Assembly (NCBI GenBank): GCA_002733915.1
Contig: NVXN01000004.1
Location: 238,558 to 250,574, forward strand
DNA: 12,017 nucleotides
Direction of reading: 5' to 3'
From: Aequorivita sp.
Lineage (GTDB): Bacteria; Bacteroidota; Bacteroidia; Flavobacteriales; Flavobacteriaceae
Shown here in pieces: positions 1 to 8,929 of the stretch. Under the pieces are notes generated by a model. The model did no database searches, had not been told where the DNA came from, and saw only the letters and a program-made list of their open reading frames with translations. The position numbers and the translations under genes are program-made. Numbering within the stretch: the first letter of the stretch is position 1; each line of letters starts with the position of its first letter.

Positions 1-2944
1 CCCAATTTTTTCACAGAACCAGCCACAAAAAACCATTAGTGGCATTATTACCTCTGGTGCGGACCCTCTTATTGGGGTTAACGTCTTGGTAAAGAACAGC
101 GCCCGGGGGAGCATTAGCGATCTGGAGGGATTTTATGAAGTTGTGGTTCAAAGTTCAGATACGCTTGTGTTTAGATATCTCGGTTATAAGACACAGGAAG
201 TCTCAGTTGGCAGTCTCAGTCGCAGTAATAGTGGTAGTGACATTGTTTTTAATGTTGTTATGGAGGTGGATGCGCAGGCTTTGGATGCGGTAGTTATTAA
301 TGCTGGGTATTACACCACAACAGACAAAGAACGTACTGGAAGTATAGCACGCGTCACCGCTGCTGAAATTGATAAACAGCCTATAAATAATCCACTTGAA
401 TCCCTACAGGGACGGGTGACAGGAGTGGATGTAATTCAAAATTCCGGAACTCCTGGTGGTGGATTTAAAGTTCGCATTCGGGGACAAAACAGTTTGATGG
501 CCGGGAATGAACCGCTCTATATTATTGATGGGGTGCCCTATGATACGCAAACCTTGGGCTCTTCCAATACCGCTGGCGCCGTATTGCCTTCCGCTCAGAT
601 CAGCCCTCTGAATGCCATAAATCCAGAAAGTATTGAGTCTATTGAAATCCTAAAGGATGCAGATGCCACCGCAATTTATGGCTCCCGTGGCGCTAACGGG
701 ATTGTCCTCATTACCACCAAAAAAGGCAGAGAAGGAAAAACAAAAATAACGGTGAGCAGTAACACTGGCATTGCCCATATCAATAGAAAGGCAAAACTTC
801 TGAATACCGAGCAATATCTGGAAATGCGAAGGGAAGCTTTCGCCAATGACGGTATTACCGATTATCCTGCTACCGCCTACGATGTAAACGGAACTTGGGA
901 TATGAATCGCTATACCGACTGGCAAGAGGAGTTGATTGGCGGCACCGCCAATACCCGTAAACTATTCGCACAGGTTTCCGGAGGATCATCCAATACGCAG
1001 TTCCTTCTCAGTGGTCAATACCAAGAGGAAACCACCGTCTTCCCAGACGATTATAATTACGATAGACTTACCGTAAACTCAAACCTCAACCACCAAGGAA
1101 AGGACGATCGATTTAATCTTGTGTTTACCGCGGGATATACACTCGAAAAAAACAGATTGCCCCAGCAGGATTTTACCTCGGATGCCCTATGGCTCCCACC
1201 GAATGCACCATCCGTCTATGATTCGGAAGGTGCTATTAATTGGGAAAACAGTACTTGGACAAACCCCTTGGCCCGTTTGGACAGTAAATACAGCCAGGAT
1301 TCTAAAAATCTAATTTCCAATATGGTTATCATCTATTCCATTTTCAATAATTTGGAAGCAAAAATCAACGCGGGATACGGGTTTTCCGAGCTCTCAGCCA
1401 TTACTGCTACGCCACATACCATCTACAATCCCGGCTATGGCCTGGACAGTGGGGCATCTACGCTTATTACAAGTGAGGGCAATCGTACTTATTGGATTTC
1501 GGAGCCACAAATCCGTTGGCAAAAAAATCTTGGGGTACACAGTCTTGATATTATACTGGGCACCACATTTCAAGAGCATAATTATGATCAGGATAGTAGT
1601 ATTGGGATAGGCTTTCCAAACAATAATTTCTTGGATAATATGTCTGCGGCAACCACGCGTACCATACTGGAGGAAACAAAAACCACTTATAAATACCACT
1701 CCATTTTTGGCCGAATAAATTACGGCTATCGCAACACGCTTTTTATGAATGCCACGGGTAGGCGCGACGGATCCAGTCGCTTCGGCGCGAACAATAAATA
1801 TGGAAATTTCGGAGCCCTTGGGGCGGCATGGATCTTTACAAAGGGAAAAGACCTCTCTTGGTTTAGCTTCGGAAAACTTAGGGCAAGCTATGGTCTAACG
1901 GGCAATGACCAGATAGGAGACTATCAGTATCTGGACACCTATATCCTACAGGACTATCCCTACGACGGAAATATAGGGCTAGCACCTGCACGTCTGTACA
2001 ATCCAAATTTTCAATGGGAAAAAATAATCAAGCGTGAGGCAGCATTGGAACTTCAGTTTTTGGAGAACAAAATTGCCCTTTCAGTGGCGTATTATAATAA
2101 TCGATCCACAAATCAACTGGTAAATTATGCATTACCCGGTACAACGGGGTTCACAAGCATTCAGGCAAATCTGAATGCACAAGTGGAAAATTCCGGCTTT
2201 GAATTTGAACTGTACGGAACGATTCTTAAAAATGATAATTTCTCCTGGAATGGTTCCTTCAATCTCTCCGTTCCCAAAAACAAACTGTTGGCATTTCCCG
2301 GACTGGAAGATTCCTCCTATGCCAATAGATATATCATTGGAGAGCCCCTAAGCATAGCTAAACTATACAATTTGGAAGGGGTTAATCCTGAAACGGGCAT
2401 TTTTGAGTTTACCGACTTTAATGGGGATGGAACTATAAGTAGCGAGGGGGATCGTCAGTTTGTAGCAGACCTGTCCCCTAAATTTTTTGGAGGGTTATCC
2501 AATACCCTAACGTATAGAAACTGGTCACTGAATTTACTTTTCCAATTTGTAAAGAAAAACGGGTACAACCAATACCGTTTTACCCAGCCTCCGGGCATGA
2601 TGCTGAACCAATATGAAAGTGTACTGGATCGATGGCAACAGCCAGGCGACCAAGCCACCATGCAACGCTATACCACAGGTGATAACTACGAGGCATATTT
2701 GGCCTATTCCCGGTTTACACAAAGCAGTGGTGTGATATCTGATGCGTCCTTCGTTCGTTTGAGATCCATGGAAGTGGCATATAACCTTATAATAAACGAG
2801 AAAAAGGGAACCTCATGCCGCTTGGTTCTGCAAGGTTTAAATCTTTTGACTTTCACCAATTTTGAAGGTGGCGACCCCGATCAAATTAAGGGCTTTATAC
2901 CTCCGCTTCGAAGGTTCACCTTAGGACTCCAACTTGATATATAA
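1..2944 (+). CDS. SusC/RagA-family TonB-dependent outer-membrane receptor (5' partial)
   Basis: Outer-membrane active transporter that works with a SusD lipoprotein and draws energy from TonB. The reading frame is open from base 2 (base 1 ends a codon), so the true start and signal peptide lie outside the window; the first in-frame internal start (TTG at 86) is not the real one. About 980 residues are visible. A carboxypeptidase-regulatory-like beta-sandwich comes first (visible residues ~10-90, ISGIIT through PLIGVNVLVKNSARG to GFYEV). A TonB-box-like LDAVVINAG follows at ~94, then the plug (~105-240) with IRGQNSL and YIIDGVPYD. The SusC/RagA hallmark DADATAIYGSRGANGIVLIT is at ~219-238. The rest is beta-barrel, including a Ca-loop-like DFNGDGTIS common in this family, and ends in a beta-strand (RRFTLGLQLDI). 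The substrate cannot be read from sequence. The downstream SusD and S9 peptidase suggest a peptide-like ligand, which is inference; no glycosidase is present. Confidence 0.96.
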   Translation, partial: PIFSQNQPQKTISGIITSGADPLIGVNVLVKNSARGSISDLEGFYEVVVQSSDTLVFRYLGYKTQEVSVGSLSRSNSGSDIVFNVVMEVDAQALDAVVINAGYYTTTDKERTGSIARVTAAEIDKQPINNPLESLQGRVTGVDVIQNSGTPGGGFKVRIRGQNSLMAGNEPLYIIDGVPYDTQTLGSSNTAGAVLPSAQISPLNAINPESIESIEILKDADATAIYGSRGANGIVLITTKKGREGKTKITVSSNTGIAHINRKAKLLNTEQYLEMRREAFANDGITDYPATAYDVNGTWDMNRYTDWQEELIGGTANTRKLFAQVSGGSSNTQFLLSGQYQEETTVFPDDYNYDRLTVNSNLNHQGKDDRFNLVFTAGYTLEKNRLPQQDFTSDALWLPPNAPSVYDSEGAINWENSTWTNPLARLDSKYSQDSKNLISNMVIIYSIFNNLEAKINAGYGFSELSAITATPHTIYNPGYGLDSGASTLITSEGNRTYWISEPQIRWQKNLGVHSLDIILGTTFQEHNYDQDSSIGIGFPNNNFLDNMSAATTRTILEETKTTYKYHSIFGRINYGYRNTLFMNATGRRDGSSRFGANNKYGNFGALGAAWIFTKGKDLSWFSFGKLRASYGLTGNDQIGDYQYLDTYILQDYPYDGNIGLAPARLYNPNFQWEKIIKREAALELQFLENKIALSVAYYNNRSTNQLVNYALPGTTGFTSIQANLNAQVENSGFEFELYGTILKNDNFSWNGSFNLSVPKNKLLAFPGLEDSSYANRYIIGEPLSIAKLYNLEGVNPETGIFEFTDFNGDGTISSEGDRQFVADLSPKFFGGLSNTLTYRNWSLNLLFQFVKKNGYNQYRFTQPPGMMLNQYESVLDRWQQPGDQATMQRYTTGDNYEAYLAYSRFTQSSGVISDASFVRLRSMEVAYNLIINEKKGTSCRLVLQGLNLLTFTNFEGGDPDQIKGFIPPLRRFTLGLQLDI

Positions 2945-2963
2945 AACTTTTAAAACCATTCTT

Positions 2964-4355
2964 ATGAAAAATATAATTCACCATAGTTTAAATTATAAGC
3001 TTCCCTTACTGATATGTCTACTATTACTTTCGGGATGCGAGGATTTTCTGGAAGCGGAAGACCCTTTGGGGCAGGTCAATAGTGCGGAAGTATTTAAAGA
3101 TGAAACAACGGCCACAGCCGCAGTAACCACCCTTTACGGAAAATTACGCGACGAAGTGCTTTTAACTGGTAAATCTGAAGGGCTTAGCGCTTTAATGGGT
3201 GTCTATTCAGACGAATTGATCTATTACGGGTTTGGAGGCGATCCCATGGATAATTTTTATCAACACCTGGTACTCCCCGACGATATGATTGTAGAGAATC
3301 TTTGGAACGGATCCTATTCCCTAATCTATATGACAAATGCAATTCTGGAAGGTTTGGCGGTTTCCCCCGATCTGGATCCCGAAATAAAGAAACAATTAAG
3401 GGGAGAGACATTGTTTGTTAGATCCTTGGTATATTTTTATTTGGCAGAACTTTTTGGGGCAATACCCTATCCCACCGGTACCGATTATGAAGTAAACAGG
3501 AGTCTGGCCAAACAACCCGTTTCCATTATTTATGGGAATATAATTGCCGACCTCACCGAAGCCCAGGGCCTGCTCGGGACTTCATACATTTCAGGGGAAA
3601 GGGTACGCGCCAATAAAATGGTGGTCACCGCGCTTTTGTCCCGCATCTATCTCTATATGGAACAATGGGATTTGGCGGTTTTACAGTCAACTATCCTAAT
3701 TGACAATCCCAATTTTATCCTCGAACCGGATGTTGAAGAAGCGTTTTTAAAGGAAAGCAGCTCGGCAATACTTCAGTTTAAACCAAGAGCAGAAGGAGAT
3801 AATGCACAAGAAGCCCAAACATTTCTATTCTCATTCGGGCCTCCTCCCTTGGTTTCCTTGAATTCCCAATTGGTTGAAAATATGGAACCAAACGATCTGC
3901 GCAGGGAGTATTGGATAGGGGAAATAACGGACGGCAATGAAACTTGGTATTCGCCTAAAAAATACAAACTGAAGGAAAATACCGGAACGAGTATGGAGTA
4001 TTCGGTAATTTTTCGTCTTTCGGAGCAATATCTAATTCGTGCAGAAGCATTGGCCAGGCTAGGCAATCTTCCCGCAGCTAAGGAAGACCTTGACATGGTT
4101 CGAAATCGCGCTGGTTTACTTGATTCAGAGGCAAACACCCAAAATGAGGTATTGACGGCAATCCAAATGGAGCGGTACCACGAACTTTTTTCTGAATTTG
4201 GGCATCGTTGGTTCGATATTAAGAGAACGGGACTGGCCAATGAAATACTTGCCCCTCTTAAAGCAGGGTGGAAACCAACAGATGTGCTCCTGCCCATACC
4301 CGAAAATGAACTTTTGATGAACCCCAGTCTTAAGCCCCAGAATCCTGGCTATTAA
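2964..4355 (+). CDS. SusD/RagB-family outer-membrane nutrient-binding lipoprotein
   Basis: Surface lipoprotein that caps the SusC channel and captures ligand. I chose the ATG at 2964 (463 residues). A TTG at 2934 would add ten residues and overlap the SusC gene, but the 2964 start gives a compact lipoprotein signal: basic n-region, hydrophobic stretch ~13-22, and lipobox LLSGC with the lipidated Cys at 25. Acidic residues right after the Cys (EDFLEAED) fit the Bacteroidota surface-export pattern. A helical TPR-like body follows. The C-terminal SusD signature is RAEALARLGNLPAAKEDLDMVRNRAGL-type (~357-385) and MERYHELFSEFGHRWFDIKR at ~402-421. It starts 19 bp after the SusC stop and ends 9 bp before the peptidase gene, so it is co-transcribed with both. 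Its length is a little short of the ~500 typical of the family but both ends are intact. No ligand can be assigned. Confidence 0.95.
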   Translation: MKNIIHHSLNYKLPLLICLLLLSGCEDFLEAEDPLGQVNSAEVFKDETTATAAVTTLYGKLRDEVLLTGKSEGLSALMGVYSDELIYYGFGGDPMDNFYQHLVLPDDMIVENLWNGSYSLIYMTNAILEGLAVSPDLDPEIKKQLRGETLFVRSLVYFYLAELFGAIPYPTGTDYEVNRSLAKQPVSIIYGNIIADLTEAQGLLGTSYISGERVRANKMVVTALLSRIYLYMEQWDLAVLQSTILIDNPNFILEPDVEEAFLKESSSAILQFKPRAEGDNAQEAQTFLFSFGPPPLVSLNSQLVENMEPNDLRREYWIGEITDGNETWYSPKKYKLKENTGTSMEYSVIFRLSEQYLIRAEALARLGNLPAAKEDLDMVRNRAGLLDSEANTQNEVLTAIQMERYHELFSEFGHRWFDIKRTGLANEILAPLKAGWKPTDVLLPIPENELLMNPSLKPQNPGY

Positions 4356-4364
4356 CCCTTTTCT

Positions 4365-6974
4365 ATGAATATGAACAGAATAAATAAAAATACCATGCTA
4401 AGAAAGCCTCTTATCTTGATAATCTACTTAACACTATGCGCCAATATGCTTCTGGTAGCCCAAGCGCCGCCAAAACTACAATATACAGCGAACTTGGATT
4501 CTCTATGGAGCCAAAACACATACATACATAAAGTTTCAAACGATGGCAATTGGACAGTTTTCTCGGAAAAATTTTCCGACGACAAAAAACTAACTTGGAT
4601 GATGGCAACCCAAGGCAAAACAAAGTTTAAAATTCCAAATAGCGAATACCTTGAGTTTGCCGCAAATAACAAATGGTTTGCCTGTATTAACAATAAAAAT
4701 GAATTAATCCGTATAGATCTAAATAATCTGAAGGAAGAGAGGTACAGTGATATATCATTTTATAGTTTTTCCTATGACGGCAACTATATAGCAATGCTTC
4801 GAGAAACAATAGCCCAGGAAGGGGAATTAATTATAATCAATCTTGAAACCAAAAAAACGGAACAAATTGCGAATGTCTTAAAATTTGAATGGCATCCGAA
4901 ACAAAATTTACTGTTTGCGATTCTAAATAAAGAAGACGGCACGCAATTGATGCGCTACGATACCAAGACTGGCAAAAGCAAAACCATTTTTAACCAGCCT
5001 TTGGATGCTCTGGAACATTTGGATATAAGTGACACTGGGAATTCCCTACTATTTGTTAGCCAAAAAGAGGGACTCAATCAATTGAACTATTATGATATAG
5101 TTCAGGACTCCTTATCCAAAATTTCAGATACCATAATCCAAAAAACCTTTTCAGGCCAACATATAAGCAACCGAAAACCTAATCTAGCCGCAGATGGGAA
5201 AAAGGTTATTTTTTATACTCAGATAACTCAGAGCGAGATTAAAAAAGCCCATGATGCGCAAATATGGTATTCGGACGATCCGTGGATTGAGCCAAGAATG
5301 GAGGAATATAGAGATCAGGAAACCAATTACCAATTGACTGTATGGTTTCCCCATAGCGGACAAATAAGTGCAATTGAAACCAAAGATCTCCCCACTGCAA
5401 CAATGGATGTCAATAATAATATTGCCTTAGTGTACAATCAGGCACAATATGAACCTTTATATAAAATTTCTCCCAATGCCGATATTTTCGTAAAAAACCT
5501 AACAACGGGCAATAATACCTTGGCATGCAAAAACCAATATACAGAAGGCGAATTCTTGACTATTTCCCCCTCGGGGAAAAACATTGCATATTTTAAAGAT
5601 TCTCACTGGTGGGTATATAATATTGCAAGTGGAGAAAGTACAAATGTTACTATGGACATACCCTTCAGTTTTGCTAACACGGAACAACAAGTACCTGGCG
5701 ACATATACCCATATGGCAATCCCGGCTGGCTGTCGGAAGAGGAATATCTAATATTGTATGATCAATTTGATGTTTGGTTGCTGAGCCCAGATGGAAATAT
5801 TAAAAAACGAATTACCAAAGGGCGTGAAGAAAAAATTCGTTACAGGATAAATGAGGATCATACATCAATCCAATACAATCCTTTGACGGTTAATCAGAAA
5901 TTTTCCTGTTTCGGATTCAATCTCAATAACTGCATGGTTCTGGAATTATTTGACATTAAAACCTATAAAACCGGTCTTGCACTCTGGAATGAAAACTCTA
6001 AGATTAAACCGTTACTTTGGTCTGAGGGGAAAATTGATCAAATCCGTATGTCAGGAAACGGTCAAATGTTGGTTTATCGCGAACAACGTTTTAACAAACC
6101 CATACGCATCCATAGTTTTGATATAGCAAAAAAGAAAAAAAACATGCTGTACCAAACAAATGAGAAACTCCTGGACTATGATTTGGGAAAAGGGGAAATA
6201 ATTGAATATGTGTTGGATGACGGTACCAAATTAAAAGGAAGTTTGTTATATCCATCAAACTACTCGCCTTCCAAGAAATATCCCCTAATTGTGAAAATTT
6301 ATGAAAGGGAGTCTTATCGGATAAATAATTTTAGTCCACCTTCCACTCTATTGCGCGACGGGTTCAATGCTTTGAAATTTATCGCAAACGGATATTTCGT
6401 TTTTTATCCAGACATTTCATACCGTATTGGCGACCCCGGAATTTCTGCATTAAAATCAGTAACAAGGGGTGTCGAAAAAGTTTTGGAAAGCAAAAAAATT
6501 GACGATAAGAAAATGGGTCTTATAGGGCATTCATTTGGAGGCTATGAAACAGCCTTTATCGTAACCCAAACCGACCTGTTTTCAGCCGCCGTTGCAGGGG
6601 CACCCGTCACCGATTTAGTCAGCTATTATCATGATGTGGCCTGGGATTATAAGCTAATACAAATGTCGCGAATGGAAAACCAGCAATTACGTTTGGGGGA
6701 TTCATTCTATAATATGAAGGACGCATATTATCAAAATTCGCCCTTAGCTCATGTGGAAAAAGTCAGCACTCCTTTATTGTTATGGACGGGAAATAGAGAT
6801 ACAAATGTAAATTGGTCCCAAAGTGTTTTTATGTATATGGCATTAAAAAGATTGGGTAAAAAGGCAAAATTACTTTTATATGAAGATGAAGACCACATTT
6901 TATTCAAGCCTCAGAATCAAAATCATTTATCCCTCTCTATTTTTAATTGGATGGAAACCTATGTTAAAAAATAA
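4365..6974 (+). CDS. Secreted S9-family (prolyl oligopeptidase-like) serine peptidase
   Basis: Probable periplasmic or surface-associated peptidase that cleaves peptides, third gene of the SusC-SusD operon (9 bp after SusD). It has 869 residues from ATG 4365. ATGs at 4371 and 4395 are possible; the last gives the most conventional signal peptide (MLRKP then a hydrophobic stretch to LLVAQA). Residues ~40-600 show repeated beta-propeller-like strands, as in the S9 domain that gates access to the active site. The alpha/beta-hydrolase domain runs from ~615. The triad is visible: Ser723 in GHSFGGY, Asp812 in GNRDTNV and His844 in DEDH. The KYPLIVKIYERES segment replaces the classic HGGP motif, as in a Bacteroidota S9 subgroup I recognise by its PDISYRIGDPG and AAVAGAPVTDL segments. 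Specificity for proline is not established. By eye the gene is more AT-rich than the SusC gene. No good plus-strand terminator follows it. Confidence 0.93.
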   Translation: MNMNRINKNTMLRKPLILIIYLTLCANMLLVAQAPPKLQYTANLDSLWSQNTYIHKVSNDGNWTVFSEKFSDDKKLTWMMATQGKTKFKIPNSEYLEFAANNKWFACINNKNELIRIDLNNLKEERYSDISFYSFSYDGNYIAMLRETIAQEGELIIINLETKKTEQIANVLKFEWHPKQNLLFAILNKEDGTQLMRYDTKTGKSKTIFNQPLDALEHLDISDTGNSLLFVSQKEGLNQLNYYDIVQDSLSKISDTIIQKTFSGQHISNRKPNLAADGKKVIFYTQITQSEIKKAHDAQIWYSDDPWIEPRMEEYRDQETNYQLTVWFPHSGQISAIETKDLPTATMDVNNNIALVYNQAQYEPLYKISPNADIFVKNLTTGNNTLACKNQYTEGEFLTISPSGKNIAYFKDSHWWVYNIASGESTNVTMDIPFSFANTEQQVPGDIYPYGNPGWLSEEEYLILYDQFDVWLLSPDGNIKKRITKGREEKIRYRINEDHTSIQYNPLTVNQKFSCFGFNLNNCMVLELFDIKTYKTGLALWNENSKIKPLLWSEGKIDQIRMSGNGQMLVYREQRFNKPIRIHSFDIAKKKKNMLYQTNEKLLDYDLGKGEIIEYVLDDGTKLKGSLLYPSNYSPSKKYPLIVKIYERESYRINNFSPPSTLLRDGFNALKFIANGYFVFYPDISYRIGDPGISALKSVTRGVEKVLESKKIDDKKMGLIGHSFGGYETAFIVTQTDLFSAAVAGAPVTDLVSYYHDVAWDYKLIQMSRMENQQLRLGDSFYNMKDAYYQNSPLAHVEKVSTPLLLWTGNRDTNVNWSQSVFMYMALKRLGKKAKLLLYEDEDHILFKPQNQNHLSLSIFNWMETYVKK

Positions 6975-7013
6975 TAAAATAAAAAAAGCATCCCGTTTCT
7001 TTGAAAACGGGAT
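6971..7013 (-). terminator. Rho-independent terminator for the minus-strand peptide operon
   Basis: A 9-bp perfect stem (ATCCCGTTT at 6990-6998 and AAACGGGAT at 7005-7013) with a 6-nt loop. Read on the minus strand, the stem is followed by GC and then a long T-rich run (complement of the A-rich 6971-6988). It lies 14 bp beyond the stop of the small peptide gene, where a terminator for that operon is expected. In the plus direction the stem is followed by ACTCAATC with no T-run, so it is a weak terminator at best for the peptidase operon that ends at 6974. Confidence 0.85.
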
Positions 7014-7027
7014 ACTCAATCAAAGGA

Positions 7028-7288
7028 TTATTGCATCCATTCATAGAGAAATAGCGGAGTACAAGGAAAATTCCTATGAACTGCTTTTCCATTATAGGTA
7101 CAAACAACTTCTGTTGTTTGAGGGGAGCAATTTTTAGGAGCTGGATCACAGCTTCCCGGATTTTGAATGTACCCGGTTATTAAGGCGGTATCCTCAACGG
7201 GAACCCCTTTCTCTGTTGCAAAGGCAAAAACGATTGCCAGTAAAAATGCCATCAAGGGCATGCCGAACTTTAAAATTTTTGTTCTCAT
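7028..7288 (-). CDS. Small exported four-cysteine peptide, DUF6520-like
   Basis: An 86-residue polypeptide of unknown function. Residues 1-24 form a clear signal peptide: basic n-region MRTKILK, hydrophobic core MPLMAFLLAIVF, cleavage after AFA. The core closely resembles DUF6520-family peptides of Flavobacteriia as I recall them; that assignment is from memory. The predicted mature part (~62 residues) is rich in Pro and Thr and has four cysteines at 47, 54, 63 and 76, an even number that would allow two disulfides once exported. It is the last gene of the minus-strand unit, 55 bp after the MauE-like gene, with the terminator just beyond its stop. The neighbouring MauE-type protein suggests redox handling of these cysteines (inference). 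It could be a structural or signalling peptide or a substrate of some modification system. A real gene rather than a chance frame because of its signal peptide and context. Confidence 0.85.
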   Translation of the reverse strand: MRTKILKFGMPLMAFLLAIVFAFATEKGVPVEDTALITGYIQNPGSCDPAPKNCSPQTTEVVCTYNGKAVHRNFPCTPLFLYEWMQ

Positions 7289-7343
7289 AATATAAAAGTT
7301 TTAAATGAATTAGCGACCTACTATTTTTTACAGGTGTTCGGTC

Positions 7344-8885
7344 TTATTCCTGATACTGGCCAGTATGTGTTGTGTTAAGGCCAGGGTTAAAATACTCTGG
7401 CTTTAACTTAAATATCCATAATCTTCCGTTGACAAGAGCAATCAATAGGTCTTTGTTGATTCTAAATCCATCAAGTTTTTTATCTGGTTGATGTCCGATG
7501 TAAAAACTGAATTTGTATGTGTTTTCTAAAATATTATATACATCGATAATAGCGGCAGCATTAGCAGTTGTTTTATCTTCAAAACGACCCAACCGATCAC
7601 TGTTAATAAAAAGGTAATCTCCATAGGTCGCGGTATGCCTATTGACAATGACGGCCTGACCTTTTTTGTATTGATTTTTTTTACTGTGGTGGAAAATATT
7701 TAAAATGGCAGTACTCACTGTATCAATCGTATTTCCAGTGGACAGATGGTTTAAGTTTTCATCCGTTACCTCATAGCTGTTTCGATAAAAATAAGTGTAG
7801 ATGAATTTTTTATGTGCATAGTTCCATAGCAGCGAGCCATCACTATCAAATATTCCATCAACCTGTTTGGTTATAATCTGATCGTTAAAAATTACGGTGT
7901 CCTGGGCAGACGCTTTAGTAATGAGCCCGAGATTGGTGGTAGAAGTGATAGCGGAAATGCCCGTAAGGCCAATATGGGTGGAATCCGCTATTTCAAATTG
8001 TTTAAAGTAGGCATCGTCATAACTGAATACCGTTGCTTGCCAATCATTTGTTTTACCCCGAAAAAGTACGGGCACCGTACCGTCCCCAACAAAAAAGAAA
8101 GGAGGCTCCACTAGTATCCTCGCCCTTCGATATGGGAGTTCAAGGTTGCTAATGGTAACCTGGAAATCCTGTATATGCTTTAAGGAAACATCGATAGTTT
8201 TTAGATAAAGTGGAGCCTGAAGATTCCCTATATAAATAATACTATCCTTAAAACCCGCCAGGTAATAGGACTTTGAGCCAAGGTCATAATCCCCTAAATA
8301 TTCCGCAGCCCTGGGCAAGTATTTACGCTGGAAGGCCTCATTTATGTATAGTTTACTTTCAGAACCAATAAACATCACTGTAACCAAGAGGGTTGAAAAA
8401 GCTGCGATAATAAATAACCCAAGAGATACTGTCTTTAAGGAAGACCTTTTCACACTCGATTTAGAAACTTGCGAAGTAAGAAAAATGGCCAAAGCAGCCA
8501 AAACAATAAAGACGATATTGAAAACAAGGTGCTGAGTCCAGCTAAGTTTTTCAAGAACCCCTCCACAGGAACAAGGAATATAGTCGGAAAAATTAAGGAT
8601 AATGAATATATAAACGGTAAACATAATCATTAGAGTAAAGCAGCCAATGAGAGCAGCTATCCGATATCGGGGAAAAATTATTAACACCGATAATAGAATT
8701 TCAACTGCCGGCACCAGTACAGAAAGCACCCCAGCATAGGTACCTAAAAATGGAGATTGTGCCAATTGGATTTGAAAAGTTTCGAAATCCAAAAGTTTGC
8801 TTATGGCAGCATAGACAAACAGAACAATAAATAATATACTAATTAAATTTATTGTTAATTCCCTATATTTTTTATTGAAAATCAT
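7344..8885 (-). CDS. MauE/DoxX-family redox-associated membrane protein with large extracytoplasmic C-terminal domain
   Basis: A 513-residue inner-membrane protein. The N-terminal MauE/DoxX-type module has TM helices at about 13-31, 52-71, 76-98 and 120-137. The conserved pair Cys105/Cys107 sits in YIPCSCGGVLEKLSW, the Bacteroidota MauE hallmark. MauE proteins are linked to disulfide formation during maturation of exported proteins. A fifth helix (~153-173) leads to ~335 residues with many short beta-strands (for example SKSYYLAGFKDSIIYIGN), which I read as a periplasmic beta-propeller-like sensor or binding domain; the fold is inference. The start at 8885 is the only ATG in frame before a stop at 8925-8927, and it lies inside a 9-bp inverted repeat. 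The gene is followed after 55 bp by the four-Cys peptide gene, the likely client. No thioredoxin-like partner is seen in the window. Confidence 0.88.
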   Translation of the reverse strand: MIFNKKYRELTINLISILFIVLFVYAAISKLLDFETFQIQLAQSPFLGTYAGVLSVLVPAVEILLSVLIIFPRYRIAALIGCFTLMIMFTVYIFIILNFSDYIPCSCGGVLEKLSWTQHLVFNIVFIVLAALAIFLTSQVSKSSVKRSSLKTVSLGLFIIAAFSTLLVTVMFIGSESKLYINEAFQRKYLPRAAEYLGDYDLGSKSYYLAGFKDSIIYIGNLQAPLYLKTIDVSLKHIQDFQVTISNLELPYRRARILVEPPFFFVGDGTVPVLFRGKTNDWQATVFSYDDAYFKQFEIADSTHIGLTGISAITSTTNLGLITKASAQDTVIFNDQIITKQVDGIFDSDGSLLWNYAHKKFIYTYFYRNSYEVTDENLNHLSTGNTIDTVSTAILNIFHHSKKNQYKKGQAVIVNRHTATYGDYLFINSDRLGRFEDKTTANAAAIIDVYNILENTYKFSFYIGHQPDKKLDGFRINKDLLIALVNGRLWIFKLKPEYFNPGLNTTHTGQYQE

Positions 8886-8905
8886 ATCATTTGATTTGAT
8901 ATGAT
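8881..8905 (-). promoter_or_regulatory. Inverted repeat overlapping the MauE-like start codon
   Basis: ATCATATCA (8881-8889) and TGATATGAT (8897-8905) are perfect 9-bp complements around a 7-nt loop. The start codon of the MauE-like gene (8885-8883) lies in one arm. It could be an operator or, in mRNA, a weak AT-only hairpin covering the start. A second, out-of-frame ATG at 8890 reads ATG-ATA-TGA, overlapping the true start by its stop codon. No function is proven. Confidence 0.4.
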
Positions 8906-8929
8906 AAATTTCTGTATAATAATTTCAGG

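Noticed and set aside
2934..2963. TTG start at 2934 for the SusD gene, overlapping the SusC stop
   Set aside because: The ATG at 2964 gives a standard lipoprotein signal length; the extra ten residues only lengthen the n-region.
3773..4297. Long minus-strand frame (174 codons) opposite the SusD gene
   Set aside because: It is the shadow of a gene with strong SusD motifs; its translation is Ser/Arg-rich and lacks any recognisable domain.
6880..7137. Plus-strand 85-codon reading frame overlapping the peptidase end and the terminator
   Set aside because: It overlaps the peptidase catalytic-His region in another frame, crosses the hairpin and lies antisense to the peptide gene; no protein-like features.
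8344..8535. Plus-strand 63-codon frame opposite the MauE-like gene
   Set aside because: Antisense to the membrane-helix part of a well-supported gene; no independent evidence.
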